Source: an uncultured Bacilli bacterium (GTDB taxonomy: Bacteria; Bacillota_I; Bacilli_A; RF39; UBA660). Taken from it: 64,000 nt of DNA. The stretch covers positions 186,001-250,000 of the forward strand of contig CAKOHZ010000002.1 in NCBI GenBank assembly GCA_934086315.1, written 5' to 3'. Shown piece by piece: positions 18,764 through 28,131 of this stretch. The translations under genes were made by a program, and so were the position numbers. The notes below the pieces were generated by a model, which ran no database searches, had not been told where the DNA came from, and saw only the letters and a program-made list of their open reading frames with translations. Position 1 is the first letter of the stretch, and each line of letters opens with the position of its first letter.

Positions 18764-19003
18764 ATGAAAGATAAATTAACATTCAAATTAACAGAAGATG
18801 GAATTGAAAAAGAATACTTTATTATCAAAATGTTTACATATAATAATAAAGATTATATGATTTACACAGAAAATAATGATACTAAAGATGTATATGCAGC
18901 TAAATATGAAATAAAAGATAACGAACTTAAACTATATGAAATTGAAACAGATGAAGAATGGAATTATGTAGACAGCATATTATCTAATATAGGAGAAAAC
19001 TAA
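18764..19003 (+). CDS. DUF1292 (YrzB-like) protein
   Basis: 79-residue acidic cytoplasmic protein. The ending YEIETDEEWNYVDSIL and the central NNKDYMIYTENND match the DUF1292 family of Firmicutes (B. subtilis YrzB). The function of the family is not known. GGTGAAG precedes the ATG. Its stop overlaps the start of the transglycosylase gene (TAATG), so the two are translationally coupled. In many Firmicutes DUF1292 genes neighbour yrrK and mltG-like genes; coupling to a cell-wall lytic enzyme recalls that setting. Confidence 0.82.
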   Translation: MKDKLTFKLTEDGIEKEYFIIKMFTYNNKDYMIYTENNDTKDVYAAKYEIKDNELKLYEIETDEEWNYVDSILSNIGEN

Positions 19004-20382
19004 TGAACGGAATAAGATTTATAGTAGATGACTATGATAGAGTCATAAAATGTGTATTTTCACATGATATTTATAATGAAGGCTTTAGACCACTAAGAAT
19101 GGAAGCTGGAAAATTAAATTCTTTAGTCAAATTATTTGCAGATGAATATCAAAGAATAGATGAACAAATCAACGAAGATAATATTATTTTATCTTTTTAT
19201 GACGTAGATGATATGGCTCTTACAGAACTTGAAAAAATTAGCAAGGAATATGAAAAAAGATTAGAAAGAATAAGAGAAAAAGCAAGACTAGAAAAAAAAG
19301 AAGAAAAAATACATGTAGATTACACATGTAATAAGGATTACATAAAAGGTAAAAATAAAACAGTTACAAGAAATGCAAAAAGAAAAACAAGTCCAGTAGT
19401 TGCAACTATCTCTGCTCTAGCATTATCAACTATTATACTAATAGGAGCAATGCCTAAAGCTAACACTGAAATTATTGAAATAAAAGAAGAACCAAGTATT
19501 TCTTATTCACAAAATATAGAAAATGATATTAATAAAGAGTTCAATACTCCAAAAATAGAAGTAATTGAAAGTAATCCAAATGAGTTAAATAATCAAGATA
19601 CAGAACCAATTCAAATAGAAACCAAAGAAGAGACGCAAGAACAAGCACCAGAAGAAACACAAGAAGAAACTATATCTATGAGTGAAAGTTTAGTACATTA
19701 TGAAGCACCTGAAGAAGAATTAATTAACCCATTTGAAGTTAGTACAGAAGACTTAACAGAATCAGATAAATATCTAAATTGTAAAGATAAGTATTATGAT
19801 TTAATAGAAAAATATTCAAAAAAATATGGAGTAGATCCAATGGTAATGCTAGCAATAGCAACGCAAGAAAGAGGAAAACATTCTGATATTGTAGATGCCA
19901 ATGGCGGACTTGGATTATTTCAAGTACAAATTGAAGGTAATTGGAATTGGGATAACAAAAACGTTGTTGTATTTAATTATGATACAAACGAAAAAGAAAG
20001 AATAACAATAACAAAAGAACAAGCAAGAACATTAGAAGGTAATATAAAATTTGCCTGTGCCCTATTTCAAAATGCGCTTAAAGAACAAAAATATAATATA
20101 CCTAGAGCTATACAAAGTTATAACTACGGAACTACTTATATGGCAAATGTAATAAAGGCATGTCAAAATAACACAGGATTAACTAAAGAAGCTCTAAGTG
20201 ATCCAACAAATTTAATTTGGATTAATTACAGAAATGTAGTTAGTGGTGGTGACTCTCACTATTTAGAAAATGTACTTAGATATTTACCAAACGAAACACA
20301 AATAGAAATGAAAAAACCTGATGGTGATGTTGTAATCATGACCTACGAAAACCCAACAATAGAACATAATATGTCAAGATAA
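19003..20382 (+). CDS. Membrane-anchored lytic transglycosylase (SLT domain)
   Basis: 459-residue enzyme expected to cleave peptidoglycan glycan strands. Residues 1-125 form a charged cytoplasmic region, 131-149 a single membrane segment, 150-255 a Glu/Thr/Gln-rich extracytoplasmic linker, and about 262-420 a lysozyme-like SLT domain. The catalytic Glu is probably E289 in LAIATQERG; GGLGLFQVQ and the SYNYG motif also fit the family. The long cytoplasmic N-terminus is unusual and suggests a partner inside the cell, possibly the DUF1292 protein whose gene overlaps (inference). Ends at a bidirectional terminator. Confidence 0.82.
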   Translation: MNGIRFIVDDYDRVIKCVFSHDIYNEGFRPLRMEAGKLNSLVKLFADEYQRIDEQINEDNIILSFYDVDDMALTELEKISKEYEKRLERIREKARLEKKEEKIHVDYTCNKDYIKGKNKTVTRNAKRKTSPVVATISALALSTIILIGAMPKANTEIIEIKEEPSISYSQNIENDINKEFNTPKIEVIESNPNELNNQDTEPIQIETKEETQEQAPEETQEETISMSESLVHYEAPEEELINPFEVSTEDLTESDKYLNCKDKYYDLIEKYSKKYGVDPMVMLAIATQERGKHSDIVDANGGLGLFQVQIEGNWNWDNKNVVVFNYDTNEKERITITKEQARTLEGNIKFACALFQNALKEQKYNIPRAIQSYNYGTTYMANVIKACQNNTGLTKEALSDPTNLIWINYRNVVSGGDSHYLENVLRYLPNETQIEMKKPDGDVVIMTYENPTIEHNMSR

Positions 20383-20383
20383 A

Positions 20384-20416
20384 AAAATACTTAAGATTAT
20401 TTCTTAAGTATTTTAT
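20384..20416. terminator. Bidirectional terminator between convergent genes
   Basis: AAAATACTTAAGA and TCTTAAGTATTTT form a 13-bp hairpin with A run on one side and T run on the other. It ends both the transglycosylase gene (+) and the small gene at 20413 (-). Confidence 0.85.
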
Positions 20417-20715
20417 TTTAATTCTAAAGTTATATTCTTTTTAGTTAATATATTTTTAACATCTTGAGCTCTATTAAATGGAACAACTACAATATCATAT
20501 TCCCAAGCATACAAATCATCATCTAAAACATCAATAGAACAAGATCTATATATTACTCTTTCATTTAAATTAGTCGCAAATGTTTCACCAGACTTGGTAT
20601 AATAACTCATTCTAGAAATAAGAGCATTCTTAAGACCACTATCACTTACATGTCTTACTGGGCAAAACTTTTTTACTTCCTCAAATTGTTCTTTTGTTAA
20701 TTCTAAAAATTTCAT
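20413..20715 (-). CDS. Small hypothetical protein
   Basis: 100 residues from ATG 20713-20715 (MKFLELTKEQFEEVKKF), with GGTGAT 3 nt upstream. A longer frame runs into the tRNA-Arg gene, which rules out the upstream start. Soluble, no membrane segment; contains CPVRHVSDSGLKNALISRM and a Trp/Tyr-rich strand pair (YAWEYDIVVVPFN). I do not recognise the family. It may be co-transcribed with the tRNA just upstream. Confidence 0.6.
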   Translation of the reverse strand: MKFLELTKEQFEEVKKFCPVRHVSDSGLKNALISRMSYYTKSGETFATNLNERVIYRSCSIDVLDDDLYAWEYDIVVVPFNRAQDVKNILTKKNITLELK

Positions 20716-20738
20716 AATATCACCATTAATAAATAATA

Positions 20739-20815
20739 TGGCGTCCATGATTGGAATCGAACCAACGACCTATCGCTTAGGAGGCGATTGCTCTATCCTA
20801 CTGAGCTACATGGAC
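20739..20815 (-). tRNA. tRNA-Arg (anticodon CCT), CCA encoded
   Basis: Cloverleaf on the minus strand: acceptor GTCCATG/CATGGAC, D arm with AGCTCAGTAGGATAGAGC, anticodon stem ATCGC/GCGAT around loop CTCCTAA (anticodon CCT, reads AGG), T loop GTTCGATTC, discriminator G followed by an encoded CCA (20739-20741). Confidence 0.96.
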
Positions 20816-20831
20816 ACAATATTATTGTAAC

Positions 20832-20860
20832 ACTAAAAAAGACTAGATACTAGTCTAAAT
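20832..20860 (-). terminator. Terminator after the HD-domain gene
   Basis: Minus strand: AGACTAG, loop TAT, CTAGTCT, then six T. It lies right behind the HD-domain gene and before the tRNA. Confidence 0.8.
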
Positions 20861-21343
20861 TAATTTATAAATAGATAGAACAGTATAACAAAAATTAGCT
20901 TTAATCTCATATCTAAAAAATTCATAAAAACTTACTAACTTATCACACAAACTTACTAATAATGATTCTTTATACTTTGGTTTAACCCTAGTAATTGGAT
21001 ACATATGAGTAAGTATTATATCCTCTTCTACTTCATTTATCTCAAAAAATCTTGACGCATTATTTAATGCTTCTTTTGGATGACTCTTTAAAAAATCTTT
21101 ATATCTACTATCAGTTTTATTTATATCATCAAGCGTAAAAAAATCATGCATTAGAGCACCTCTAGTACATGATATATAATCAAGACCTAATCTATATGAG
21201 AAAAAGAAACTCATCTTTGCTACTCTATTAATATGATTGAGTCTATTATCACCATGGTGCATAATAGACTTTAACATTCTAAATTTATTCACACTATAAA
21301 ACTCACTATAAATTTCATAGTATATACCTTTTCTATAATTCAT
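20855..21343 (-). CDS. HD-domain metal-dependent phosphohydrolase
   Basis: 162 residues. Ordered HD-family motifs are visible: H-x-N-RVAKMS (about 36-44), GALMHDFFTLDD (His-Asp pair about 65-66), SHPKEALNNASRFF, and ILTHMYP followed by CDKLVSFYEFF. This is the pattern of small bacterial HD phosphohydrolases that act on nucleotides or phosphorylated intermediates; the substrate is unknown. It closes a run of minus-strand genes (cdsA, rseP, 21371-21742) and has its own terminator. Confidence 0.8.
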   Translation of the reverse strand: MNYRKGIYYEIYSEFYSVNKFRMLKSIMHHGDNRLNHINRVAKMSFFFSYRLGLDYISCTRGALMHDFFTLDDINKTDSRYKDFLKSHPKEALNNASRFFEINEVEEDIILTHMYPITRVKPKYKESLLVSLCDKLVSFYEFFRYEIKANFCYTVLSIYKLI

Positions 21344-21370
21344 TTTTTATTACCACACCTTATTTTTTTA

Positions 21371-21742
21371 TTAAATCCATCTAGGAATATACAAATTTCT
21401 TGTAAATCCATCCATATATTTACTATATTCGTTTAAAATTGTTTTAACAATAACACCTATAACATCAGTTTCTTTTTTAGAAACTTTTAAAGATGTTAAA
21501 GCATTAATTAACATAGTTTTAAACTCTCTATCATCAATATATCTAACAACAGCTTTATTTAAATCGTTAACCTTTTTTAATTCTGTTTTTTCCTTTATAT
21601 TTACTTTAAATATATATGACTGAAAAATAGTTATTATTTTATCAGTCATATAATCAAGTTCAGAAAATTCTTCATTTATTATTCTATAATAATCAGGACA
21701 ATATTTAAGAATAACTTTATTATCTAAATATTTATTTTTCAT
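21371..21742 (-). CDS. Hypothetical helical protein next to rseP
   Basis: 123 residues, predicted helical and soluble; family not recognised. Its ATG follows directly after the rseP stop codon (TAAATG), so it is translated from the same message. Notable stretches: NEEFSELDYMTDKIITIFQSYIF in the N-terminal half and YMDGFTRNLYIPRWI at the C-terminus. Position suggests a cell-envelope or housekeeping unit with cdsA and rseP, but the role is unknown. Confidence 0.6.
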   Translation of the reverse strand: MKNKYLDNKVILKYCPDYYRIINEEFSELDYMTDKIITIFQSYIFKVNIKEKTELKKVNDLNKAVVRYIDDREFKTMLINALTSLKVSKKETDVIGVIVKTILNEYSKYMDGFTRNLYIPRWI

Positions 21743-22804
21743 TTACTTCACCACAAGTCTAGTTATATCATTAAATGTTACGTACAACATTAATAATATC
21801 ATTAATGCAAAACCAACATAATTAAGTATTAATTCTAGTTTATCACTTGATTTTTTTCTAGTGATTTTTTCTATTAATAATATAAGTACACGACCACCAT
21901 CAAATACTGGTATAGGTATCAAATTAATAACAGCGACATTTATACTTAAATAAGCAGTTAAATATAACAATGTATTAAATCCTTGTGATTTAACATTATC
22001 TACTAAAGAATAAATACCCACTGGTCCACTTAAACTTTTAACCGGAACTTCACCAGTAAATAAATTACCCAATATTTTTATTATTGTTTTAAAATTTGTA
22101 TAGAATCCTTCAAATGCATATATAAAAGCATTTTTAAAACCTTTATAATAAGTAGTTCCACTAGATTGAATTCCGAACACTTTTACTTCTTGTCCCTCAG
22201 CCTCTTGAACTTCAGGAACTAAACTATATTCTTTAATTTCTCCATCAGCTTTTTCAATTTTAAATATATATTCACTTTTTAACTTTTTAGCAGAAGCTTC
22301 AAGTAAGAAGTCATCCCAAGTATTAATTTTAACACCATTTACTTCAAGTATCTTATCTCCTGCTTCAAGACCAGCTTGTTCAGCAGCCATACCTTCTACT
22401 ACATTATGAATAACTGGTTCACTTACAGGTCTTCCATATATTAAACCACTTACAAAAAATAAAACTATCGCAAGTATACAATTAAATAATATACCATTTA
22501 TTAATACTAATAATTTTCTTCCAAAACTTTTATTTTCAAGCACTTGATTCTTTTTTATTTTTTTATTATCAGGGTCTTCCTTTTCAGCCATAGAAACAAA
22601 TCCACCAATAGGAAATGCTCTTAATGAATAAGTTGTCTCACTTTTTTTAGGTTTATATTTAAGTAATTGAGGCCCCATTCCCATAGAGAACTCATCAATA
22701 TAAACTCCACCTTTTTTAGCCGCAATAAAATGTCCAAATTCATGGACAATTATTATTACACTCAAAATTATAAATAATATTAGTAATGTTATCAAGAAAT
22801 TCAT
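21743..22804 (-). CDS. rseP: RIP metalloprotease RseP (site-2 protease)
   Basis: Intramembrane zinc protease that cleaves anti-sigma factors or signal-peptide remnants; 353 residues. HEFGH zinc motif at residues 21-25 in TM1, a PDZ domain (about 120-205, with GLEAGDKILEVNGVKI), the LSGPVGI region, and the third zinc ligand in NLIPIPVFDGG (about 293-303). AGGAGG precedes the ATG. Downstream of cdsA by 9 bp, the standard Firmicutes order. Confidence 0.95.
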   Translation of the reverse strand: MNFLITLLILFIILSVIIIVHEFGHFIAAKKGGVYIDEFSMGMGPQLLKYKPKKSETTYSLRAFPIGGFVSMAEKEDPDNKKIKKNQVLENKSFGRKLLVLINGILFNCILAIVLFFVSGLIYGRPVSEPVIHNVVEGMAAEQAGLEAGDKILEVNGVKINTWDDFLLEASAKKLKSEYIFKIEKADGEIKEYSLVPEVQEAEGQEVKVFGIQSSGTTYYKGFKNAFIYAFEGFYTNFKTIIKILGNLFTGEVPVKSLSGPVGIYSLVDNVKSQGFNTLLYLTAYLSINVAVINLIPIPVFDGGRVLILLIEKITRKKSSDKLELILNYVGFALMILLMLYVTFNDITRLVVK

Positions 22805-22813
22805 TTATACCTC

Positions 22814-23611
22814 CTAAAAGAAAGCAACAGCAAATGTAAATGCTAACATAGCAAATAATAAACTATCTACTCTGTCTAATACTCCACCATGTCCTGGCAT
22901 AATATTACCATAATCTTTAACACCATATTTTCTCTTAATTGATGAGAAAAATAAATCACCAAATTGAGCCATAATTGACAAAAATAATGATATTAACACT
23001 ATAGCTATTATATGTGCATCTATCTTAATAAATGTCATAAAGTAAATAACACCTATAAAAGTACCAAAGAAAGTACCCCCAAGAGCTCCTTCAACAGTTT
23101 TATTAGGAGATATTTTTGGACATAATTTAATCTTACCTAATTTAGTACCAAAGAAATGAGCAAAAGTATCAGTCATAAATGTTACTAACATAATATAAAT
23201 GAAATAATCTAAACTCATATTTCTAATAGTAATCAAGAAATTAAATGTAATTCCTAAAAAGAATACTCCACCTAATATATAGAATGCATCATCAGCATCA
23301 AATTTCTTTTGATCTGGATATGACAATAATGGTAACAAACATAACAAAATTGATAATGTTAAATATCTATAATCAATTTTAAACATATATGTATTATTAA
23401 CAGCAGACATCATTAATATAACAAATGCAGCCATTGATAAACATTTAATAAGAATTGGAATTTTCTTATTCTTTTCACGAACTTGTAAAAATTCATTAAA
23501 CCCAATTACTCCTATTATGCATGCTCCTATATAAAACCAATAACCACCTAAAATTAATAATGGTACTACAATAATTAAAGCTACTATAGCACTTATTACT
23601 CTCTTTTTCAT
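22814..23611 (-). CDS. cdsA: Phosphatidate cytidylyltransferase
   Basis: Makes CDP-diacylglycerol, the precursor of phosphatidylglycerol and cardiolipin; about 265 residues with eight or so TM segments. The CTP-transferase signature is near the C-terminus (GVKDYGNIMPGHGGVLDRVDS). SPNKTVEGALGG is the other conserved block. Start set at ATG 23609-23611 (MKKRVISAIVALI), preceded by GGTGAAG; a longer frame opens inside the upstream terminator. The usual upstream partners uppS and dxr are absent here. Confidence 0.94.
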   Translation of the reverse strand: MKKRVISAIVALIIVVPLLILGGYWFYIGACIIGVIGFNEFLQVREKNKKIPILIKCLSMAAFVILMMSAVNNTYMFKIDYRYLTLSILLCLLPLLSYPDQKKFDADDAFYILGGVFFLGITFNFLITIRNMSLDYFIYIMLVTFMTDTFAHFFGTKLGKIKLCPKISPNKTVEGALGGTFFGTFIGVIYFMTFIKIDAHIIAIVLISLFLSIMAQFGDLFFSSIKRKYGVKDYGNIMPGHGGVLDRVDSLLFAMLAFTFAVAFF

Positions 23612-23654
23612 ATACTTCACCATAACAATTATATCACGTAAAAAACACATAAAC

Positions 23655-23697
23655 AAGAAAAAAGAGAAATTACAATTTGTAATTTACTCTTCACATA
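23655..23697 (-). terminator. Terminator after the Cys-rich anchored protein
   Basis: Minus strand: AGAG-AAATTACAA, TTGTAATTT-CTCT, then six T. The stop codon of the 23684 gene is in the left arm. Confidence 0.75.
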
Positions 23698-24403
23698 ATT
23701 TATTTACTGAATCTTCTTTATATACAAGTGTCGAATCTTTATATTTACCACACCATTCATCATCTAGTTTTAATTTGAAATAATTTTTACCACAATTGCC
23801 ATCACTATACCTAGTAAAATATTCTACTTTATCTCTTACTTCCATACAATACAATCTATCAGTATATTCTTCTTCGTAATGCCAATCATATTTACCATCG
23901 ACTTTTACAAATTCAGGGAAAATAACAACATAGTTTTTTTCATCAACCATTATTTCATTTCCCTTATTATCTAATTTCTTTTTATAAACTAATCTTCCAT
24001 AATTAGAAGCAACATAAATAGCATCATTAACTTCTTTTTGATCTTTCATTGCTTCTACCATCTCACTTGTATATATACCATTTTTAGTGATTAACTCTAA
24101 ATCCTCTTCTTTTATTTTAAGCCCAGAAGAATTAGTATAATATCCATCTACATATTCATAATTTTTAGGACATATCGCATCTGGGTCATCATAGCCACCT
24201 ATTATTATTGATTTGCTATCTTTACAATACCAAACTTTGTAAAAAGGGGCACTATATACTATAAAATCTTTCTCTTCTTTCTTTAAAGAAAATTTAGGTA
24301 CTTTATTATTAGTCTTGACAAGAAAATAATCTATATAAGCAAGCGCAGATAAAATCAAAAGTAATGTAAAAACTATTATAAATATTTTCTTAATCAACTT
24401 CAT
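23684..24403 (-). CDS. Anchored Cys-containing hypothetical protein
   Basis: 239 residues: an N-terminal signal/anchor (about 6-26, IFIIVFTLLLILSALAYI), then an extracytoplasmic part rich in Asp, Tyr and Lys with six Cys (in VWYCKDS, AICPKNY, LYCMEV, GNCGKN, EWCGKY, KLCEE), likely paired outside the cell. No known family is recognised. It lies 21 bp behind the ornithine carbamoyltransferase gene's 5' side neighbour order reads arcA, argF with this gene upstream of cdsA, and no terminator separates argF from it, so read-through from the arginine genes is possible. Confidence 0.6.
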   Translation of the reverse strand: MKLIKKIFIIVFTLLLILSALAYIDYFLVKTNNKVPKFSLKKEEKDFIVYSAPFYKVWYCKDSKSIIIGGYDDPDAICPKNYEYVDGYYTNSSGLKIKEEDLELITKNGIYTSEMVEAMKDQKEVNDAIYVASNYGRLVYKKKLDNKGNEIMVDEKNYVVIFPEFVKVDGKYDWHYEEEYTDRLYCMEVRDKVEYFTRYSDGNCGKNYFKLKLDDEWCGKYKDSTLVYKEDSVNKLCEE

Positions 24404-24424
24404 TTTAAAACTCCCTTACTTTAA

Positions 24425-25417
24425 TTAATCTTTAAGTGTTGCATACATAACTGCTTTGATAGTATGCATTCTATTTTCTGCTTCATCAAATACTACAGAA
24501 TGTTCACTTTCAAACACTTCATTAGTTACTTCCATTTCTGGAATACCAAATTTATTATAAATATCTACTCCAATTGTAGTATTTTGATCATGGAAAGATG
24601 GTAATGCATGCATAAATATTGCATCTTTTTTAGCCATATTCATTTTCTTCATATCTACTTGATATGATTTTAATAAGCTAATTCTCTTTTTCCATATTTC
24701 ATCAGGTTCACCCATAGATACCCACACATCTGTATATATTGCATCAGCATCTTTAAATGCTTCTTCTACGTCTTCTGTTTGAGTTATTGTACAACCATTC
24801 TTTTCAGCAATAACTTTTGCTTTTTGAATGATTGCTTCATCTCCCCATAACTCTTTAGGTCCACAAGCGACAAAGTTAACTCCCATTTTAGCACTCATTA
24901 CTAATAATGAATTTGCAACATTATTTCTTGTATCACCAACAAACACTAATTTTAGACCTTTTAAATGTCCAAAGTGTTCTTCCATAGTCATAAAGTCTGC
25001 TAATACTTGTGTTGGATGAAAAGTATCAGTTAAACCATTCCATACAGGTACTCCTGAATACTTAGCTAAATCATTAACTGATGCTTGTTTAAATCCTCTA
25101 AATTCAATACCATCATACATCCTACCAAGTACTCTTGCTGTATCAGCAATACTTTCTTTCTTACCAAGCTGACTACCACTTGAATCTAAATATGTAGTAT
25201 GCATACCTAAATCATAAGCAGCAACTTCAAATGAACATCTAGTTCTAGTACTAGTCTTTTCAAATATTAATGCAATATTTTTACCTTTTAAATATTCATG
25301 ACTTATATGATTATGTTTTTTTTCTTTAAAATCCTTTGCTAAATCTAATAAATATCTAATTTCTGTTTCTTTAAAATCAAATATCTTTAAGAAACATTTT
25401 CCTCTTAAATCAACCAT
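24425..25417 (-). CDS. argF: Ornithine carbamoyltransferase (catabolic)
   Basis: Second step of arginine deiminase pathway: citrulline plus phosphate to ornithine and carbamoyl phosphate. 330 residues. Carbamoyl-phosphate binding STRTR at 56-60, [20 protein letters not shown], and the C-terminal ornithine loop. That loop reads MHALPSFHD: the usual Cys of the HCLP motif is Ala271 (codon 24605-24607). The start lies 3 bp behind arcA, so one message. The symbol arcB would fit the role equally well. Carbamate kinase is not in the window. Confidence 0.95.
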   Translation of the reverse strand: MVDLRGKCFLKIFDFKETEIRYLLDLAKDFKEKKHNHISHEYLKGKNIALIFEKTSTRTRCSFEVAAYDLGMHTTYLDSSGSQLGKKESIADTARVLGRMYDGIEFRGFKQASVNDLAKYSGVPVWNGLTDTFHPTQVLADFMTMEEHFGHLKGLKLVFVGDTRNNVANSLLVMSAKMGVNFVACGPKELWGDEAIIQKAKVIAEKNGCTITQTEDVEEAFKDADAIYTDVWVSMGEPDEIWKKRISLLKSYQVDMKKMNMAKKDAIFMHALPSFHDQNTTIGVDIYNKFGIPEMEVTNEVFESEHSVVFDEAENRMHTIKAVMYATLKD

Positions 25418-25420
25418 TTT

Positions 25421-26644
25421 TTAATCCTCTCTTTCTAGTGCCATACTCATGCAGTGAGGTCCACCTCTACCACGAGATAACTCACTACTTGGTATTTCTA
25501 TTATTTTTATACCAGCTTGTCTAAATACTTCATTACTTACATGATTTCTATCATACGCTATTGCTACTCCTGGTCTAATTGTAAGTAAGTTAGCTCCATC
25601 ACTCCATTGTTCACGTTCTGCAGGAATTCTCTTTCCTCCACCACATTTAATAAGAGTAACTTTGTCAATGTGTAAATATTTTTCTAATAATTTATCAAGT
25701 GGCATATCAAGCTCTACTATATTTAAATCATCTTCTGTTTTTCCTTTAGATAATTCAAATACTTTAGTTACATGCATAACTTGACTATGAACAGCAAACT
25801 TATCTACATCTAATCTAGTCATAACTGTATCTAAATGCATAAAACTTCTTTCATCGGGAATATCAAATGCTAAAACATATTTAAATTTATTACCTTTACT
25901 AGCAAATATATTTTTAGCAAGTAAATTTATCGCATCAGGTTCAGTTCTCTCAGAAATACCTATTGCTATTACTTCATCACTTAATACTTGAATGTCTCCT
26001 CCTTCAATATGATAAGCATTATATCTATCATAATATCTAGGAGTATCTTTGTATTCTGGATGATATTTAAATATGTATTCTGCAAATATTGTTTCTCTTT
26101 GACGAGTTACTGAATACATTCTATGAATACTTACTCCATCTCCAATTGAAGCAAATGGATCACGAGGAGCATATAAATTAGGAAGCGGATCTAATATCAT
26201 TTTTCCTATATCACGAGTAGCAAAGAATCCACTACTTGGTCTATATCCTTCTAAATCTTCACTATCTATACCTGTTATACATTTCTTAATTAATTCACGA
26301 TTATCTTTAAATTGATTTAAATATTTGAATACTAAATCAAATACTATTGGAGAAGTAACTCCTCCTTCTTTAATAAATTGTTTTAAAAATTTTTCTCTTA
26401 CTTTAGGATGTGTATCTAATGCTTCAGCAGCTAAATCTACAAGATACACAACTTCAACCCCTTCAGCTCTAAGAGCACCAGCAAACACATCGTGTTCTTC
26501 TTGAGCTTTTTTCAAATATGGTATATCGTCAAATAAAAGTCTTTCTAAAGTATTAGGAGTCAAATTCAAAAATTCATCTCCAGGTCTATGTAATAAAACT
26601 CTTTTTAGAGGCTTTATTTCACTATATACGTGTATACCTGACAT
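25421..26644 (-). CDS. arcA: Arginine deiminase
   Basis: Converts arginine to citrulline and ammonia; 407 residues, normal length. Conserved blocks: RDPFASIGDG, HIEGGDIQVLSDE, HLDTVMTRLD, and the catalytic Cys near the C-terminus in GRGGPHCMSM. ATG preceded by AAAGGAGAGAT. First gene of the arcA-argF unit, with its own promoter overlapping the terminator of the amino-acid ABC operon upstream. Together these give ATP and acid resistance through arginine fermentation if carbamate kinase exists elsewhere. Confidence 0.97.
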   Translation of the reverse strand: MSGIHVYSEIKPLKRVLLHRPGDEFLNLTPNTLERLLFDDIPYLKKAQEEHDVFAGALRAEGVEVVYLVDLAAEALDTHPKVREKFLKQFIKEGGVTSPIVFDLVFKYLNQFKDNRELIKKCITGIDSEDLEGYRPSSGFFATRDIGKMILDPLPNLYAPRDPFASIGDGVSIHRMYSVTRQRETIFAEYIFKYHPEYKDTPRYYDRYNAYHIEGGDIQVLSDEVIAIGISERTEPDAINLLAKNIFASKGNKFKYVLAFDIPDERSFMHLDTVMTRLDVDKFAVHSQVMHVTKVFELSKGKTEDDLNIVELDMPLDKLLEKYLHIDKVTLIKCGGGKRIPAEREQWSDGANLLTIRPGVAIAYDRNHVSNEVFRQAGIKIIEIPSSELSRGRGGPHCMSMALERED

Positions 26645-26677
26645 ATATCTCTCCTTTCCATCTTTATCCTCATAATC

Positions 26678-26706
26678 ATTATATCTTTAAATAAAAAAAA
26701 AGTAAA
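26678..26706 (-). promoter_or_regulatory. Promoter of arcA-argF
   Basis: Minus strand: -35 TTTACT (26701-26706), 17 bp spacer, -10 TATAAT (26678-26683). The -35 box lies in the right arm of the upstream terminator, so promoter and terminator share bases. Confidence 0.6.
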
Positions 26707-26736
26707 TGTATTTTAAAATTTTCACTTACTCTTTTC
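26692..26736 (-). terminator. Terminator of the amino-acid ABC operon
   Basis: Minus strand: AGTAAGTG, A/T-rich loop, CATTTACT (one G-T pair), then nine T. It includes the stop codon of the ATPase gene. Confidence 0.65.
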
Positions 26737-27433
26737 CTAAAAATTCTCTTACCTCGGGATTTTTACTATTTAGTATTTCCATCTTTGTTCCATATTCAAG
26801 AACTCCTCTATCTTTTAAGAATAATATCTTATCAGCATAGTTCTCTATTAAATCCATTTCATGACTTACAACAACAACAGTAGTAGTCTTAGATAGTTCA
26901 TCTAGTAATTCTAATAAATCATTTACAGCACCTGGATCCAATGCACTTGTAGGTTCGTCAAATAAAATAACTTCTGGCTTAGTAGCAAGTGCTCTTGCAA
27001 TAGCAACTCTTTGTTTTTCACCACCACTTAATCTTTTAGGATAACTATTTATTTTATCAAGAATATGTACTTGATTTAAAAGTTCACGTACACGTTTATT
27101 TATTTCTTCCTTACTCCCAATTTTTAATAATCTAGGAGCAAGCGCTATATTTTCACCAACAGTTAAATGGGGAAATAAATTAAAATTTTGAAAAACCATT
27201 CCAACTTTACTCTTTAAAGTTACATCATCTATATCTTCAATATTAACACCATTTAAACTTATTTTACCTTGATTAATATCTTCAAATCCATTTAAACACC
27301 TAATAAGTGTTGTCTTACCACATCCAGATGGACCAATAATCAATAACTTTTCATTATCTAATATTTCAAAACTAACATTTTTCCATATATATTTTTTATC
27401 AAACTTTTTACCAACATTTTCTATCTTAATCAA
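26726..27433 (-). CDS. Amino-acid ABC transporter ATP-binding protein
   Basis: ATPase of a polar amino-acid importer (GlnQ/HisP/ArtP type); 235 residues. Walker A GPSGCGKTT (about 33-41), Q-loop MVFQNFNLFPH, signature LSGGEKQRVAIARAL, Walker B VILFDEPTSALDP, H-loop VVVVSHE: all intact. The start codon is TTG (27431-27433), which overlaps the permease stop (TTGA), so it is translationally coupled. Third gene of the operon; followed by the arginine deiminase genes, which makes arginine a plausible substrate (inference). Confidence 0.93.
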   Translation of the reverse strand: MIKIENVGKKFDKKYIWKNVSFEILDNEKLLIIGPSGCGKTTLIRCLNGFEDINQGKISLNGVNIEDIDDVTLKSKVGMVFQNFNLFPHLTVGENIALAPRLLKIGSKEEINKRVRELLNQVHILDKINSYPKRLSGGEKQRVAIARALATKPEVILFDEPTSALDPGAVNDLLELLDELSKTTTVVVVSHEMDLIENYADKILFLKDRGVLEYGTKMEILNSKNPEVREFLGKE

Positions 27434-28125
27434 GCTACATCCAACTTCCTTTCTATCTTCTTCATAAGTTTACTAAGAAGTCCTGTTATCATTAAATATA
27501 TAATAGCAATCATTATTAAAGGAAAGAAATAATCATAAGTATTAGATGCTATTATATCAGATGCTTTTGTTAAATCAGTAATTCCAATATAACCTGCAAT
27601 CGCAGTCTCTTTTACAAGAGTTATAAATTCATTACCCATAGATGCTAAACTATTTTTTATAGCTTGAGGTATTATTATATATACTAAAGTTTGTCTAAAA
27701 CTAAGTCCTAAAGCAAGACCTCCTTCTACTTGACCATCATCTATACTATCAAAACCACTTCTAAGTATTTCAGAACAATATGCTCCTGAATTAATTCCAA
27801 ACGCTAACATACCAACAATTACAGGATTTAAACTTGAAGTCTTAAATATTATATAGTACATAATCATTAATTGTAAAACACTAGGCGTACCTCTTATAAC
27901 AGCTACATAAAGTTTTCCAATAGCTGTAAGTAACTTAAATTTTTTAGTATGTTTATTAGTATATCTTATAATAGATATTAAAGCTCCAATAAATATTCCA
28001 ATAGCTAAAGCACCTAAAGATATAATAATAGTATTTTTAAGTCCTTCAAGTATTAATTGATATCTATTATCATATATAACAGTTTTATAAAAATCATTAT
28101 AAATATTATTTAAAAAATCACTCAT
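27430..28125 (-). CDS. Amino-acid ABC transporter permease
   Basis: 231-residue membrane component of the polar amino-acid importer, HisM/GlnP type, with five or so TM segments. The EAA loop that contacts the ATPase is visible (VEGGLALGLSFRQTLVYIIIP). N-terminal periplasm-side pattern LILEGLKNTIIISLGALAIG and RGTPSVLQLMI are family blocks. Lies 6 bp behind the substrate-binding protein gene and overlaps the ATPase gene by 4 bases. Confidence 0.93.
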   Translation of the reverse strand: MSDFLNNIYNDFYKTVIYDNRYQLILEGLKNTIIISLGALAIGIFIGALISIIRYTNKHTKKFKLLTAIGKLYVAVIRGTPSVLQLMIMYYIIFKTSSLNPVIVGMLAFGINSGAYCSEILRSGFDSIDDGQVEGGLALGLSFRQTLVYIIIPQAIKNSLASMGNEFITLVKETAIAGYIGITDLTKASDIIASNTYDYFFPLIMIAIIYLMITGLLSKLMKKIERKLDVA

Positions 28126-28131
28126 AACACA

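Noticed and set aside
20713..20748. Longer N-terminus for the small gene at 20413
   Set aside because: It would run into the tRNA-Arg gene (20739-20815); the ATG at 20715 has GGTGAT upstream.
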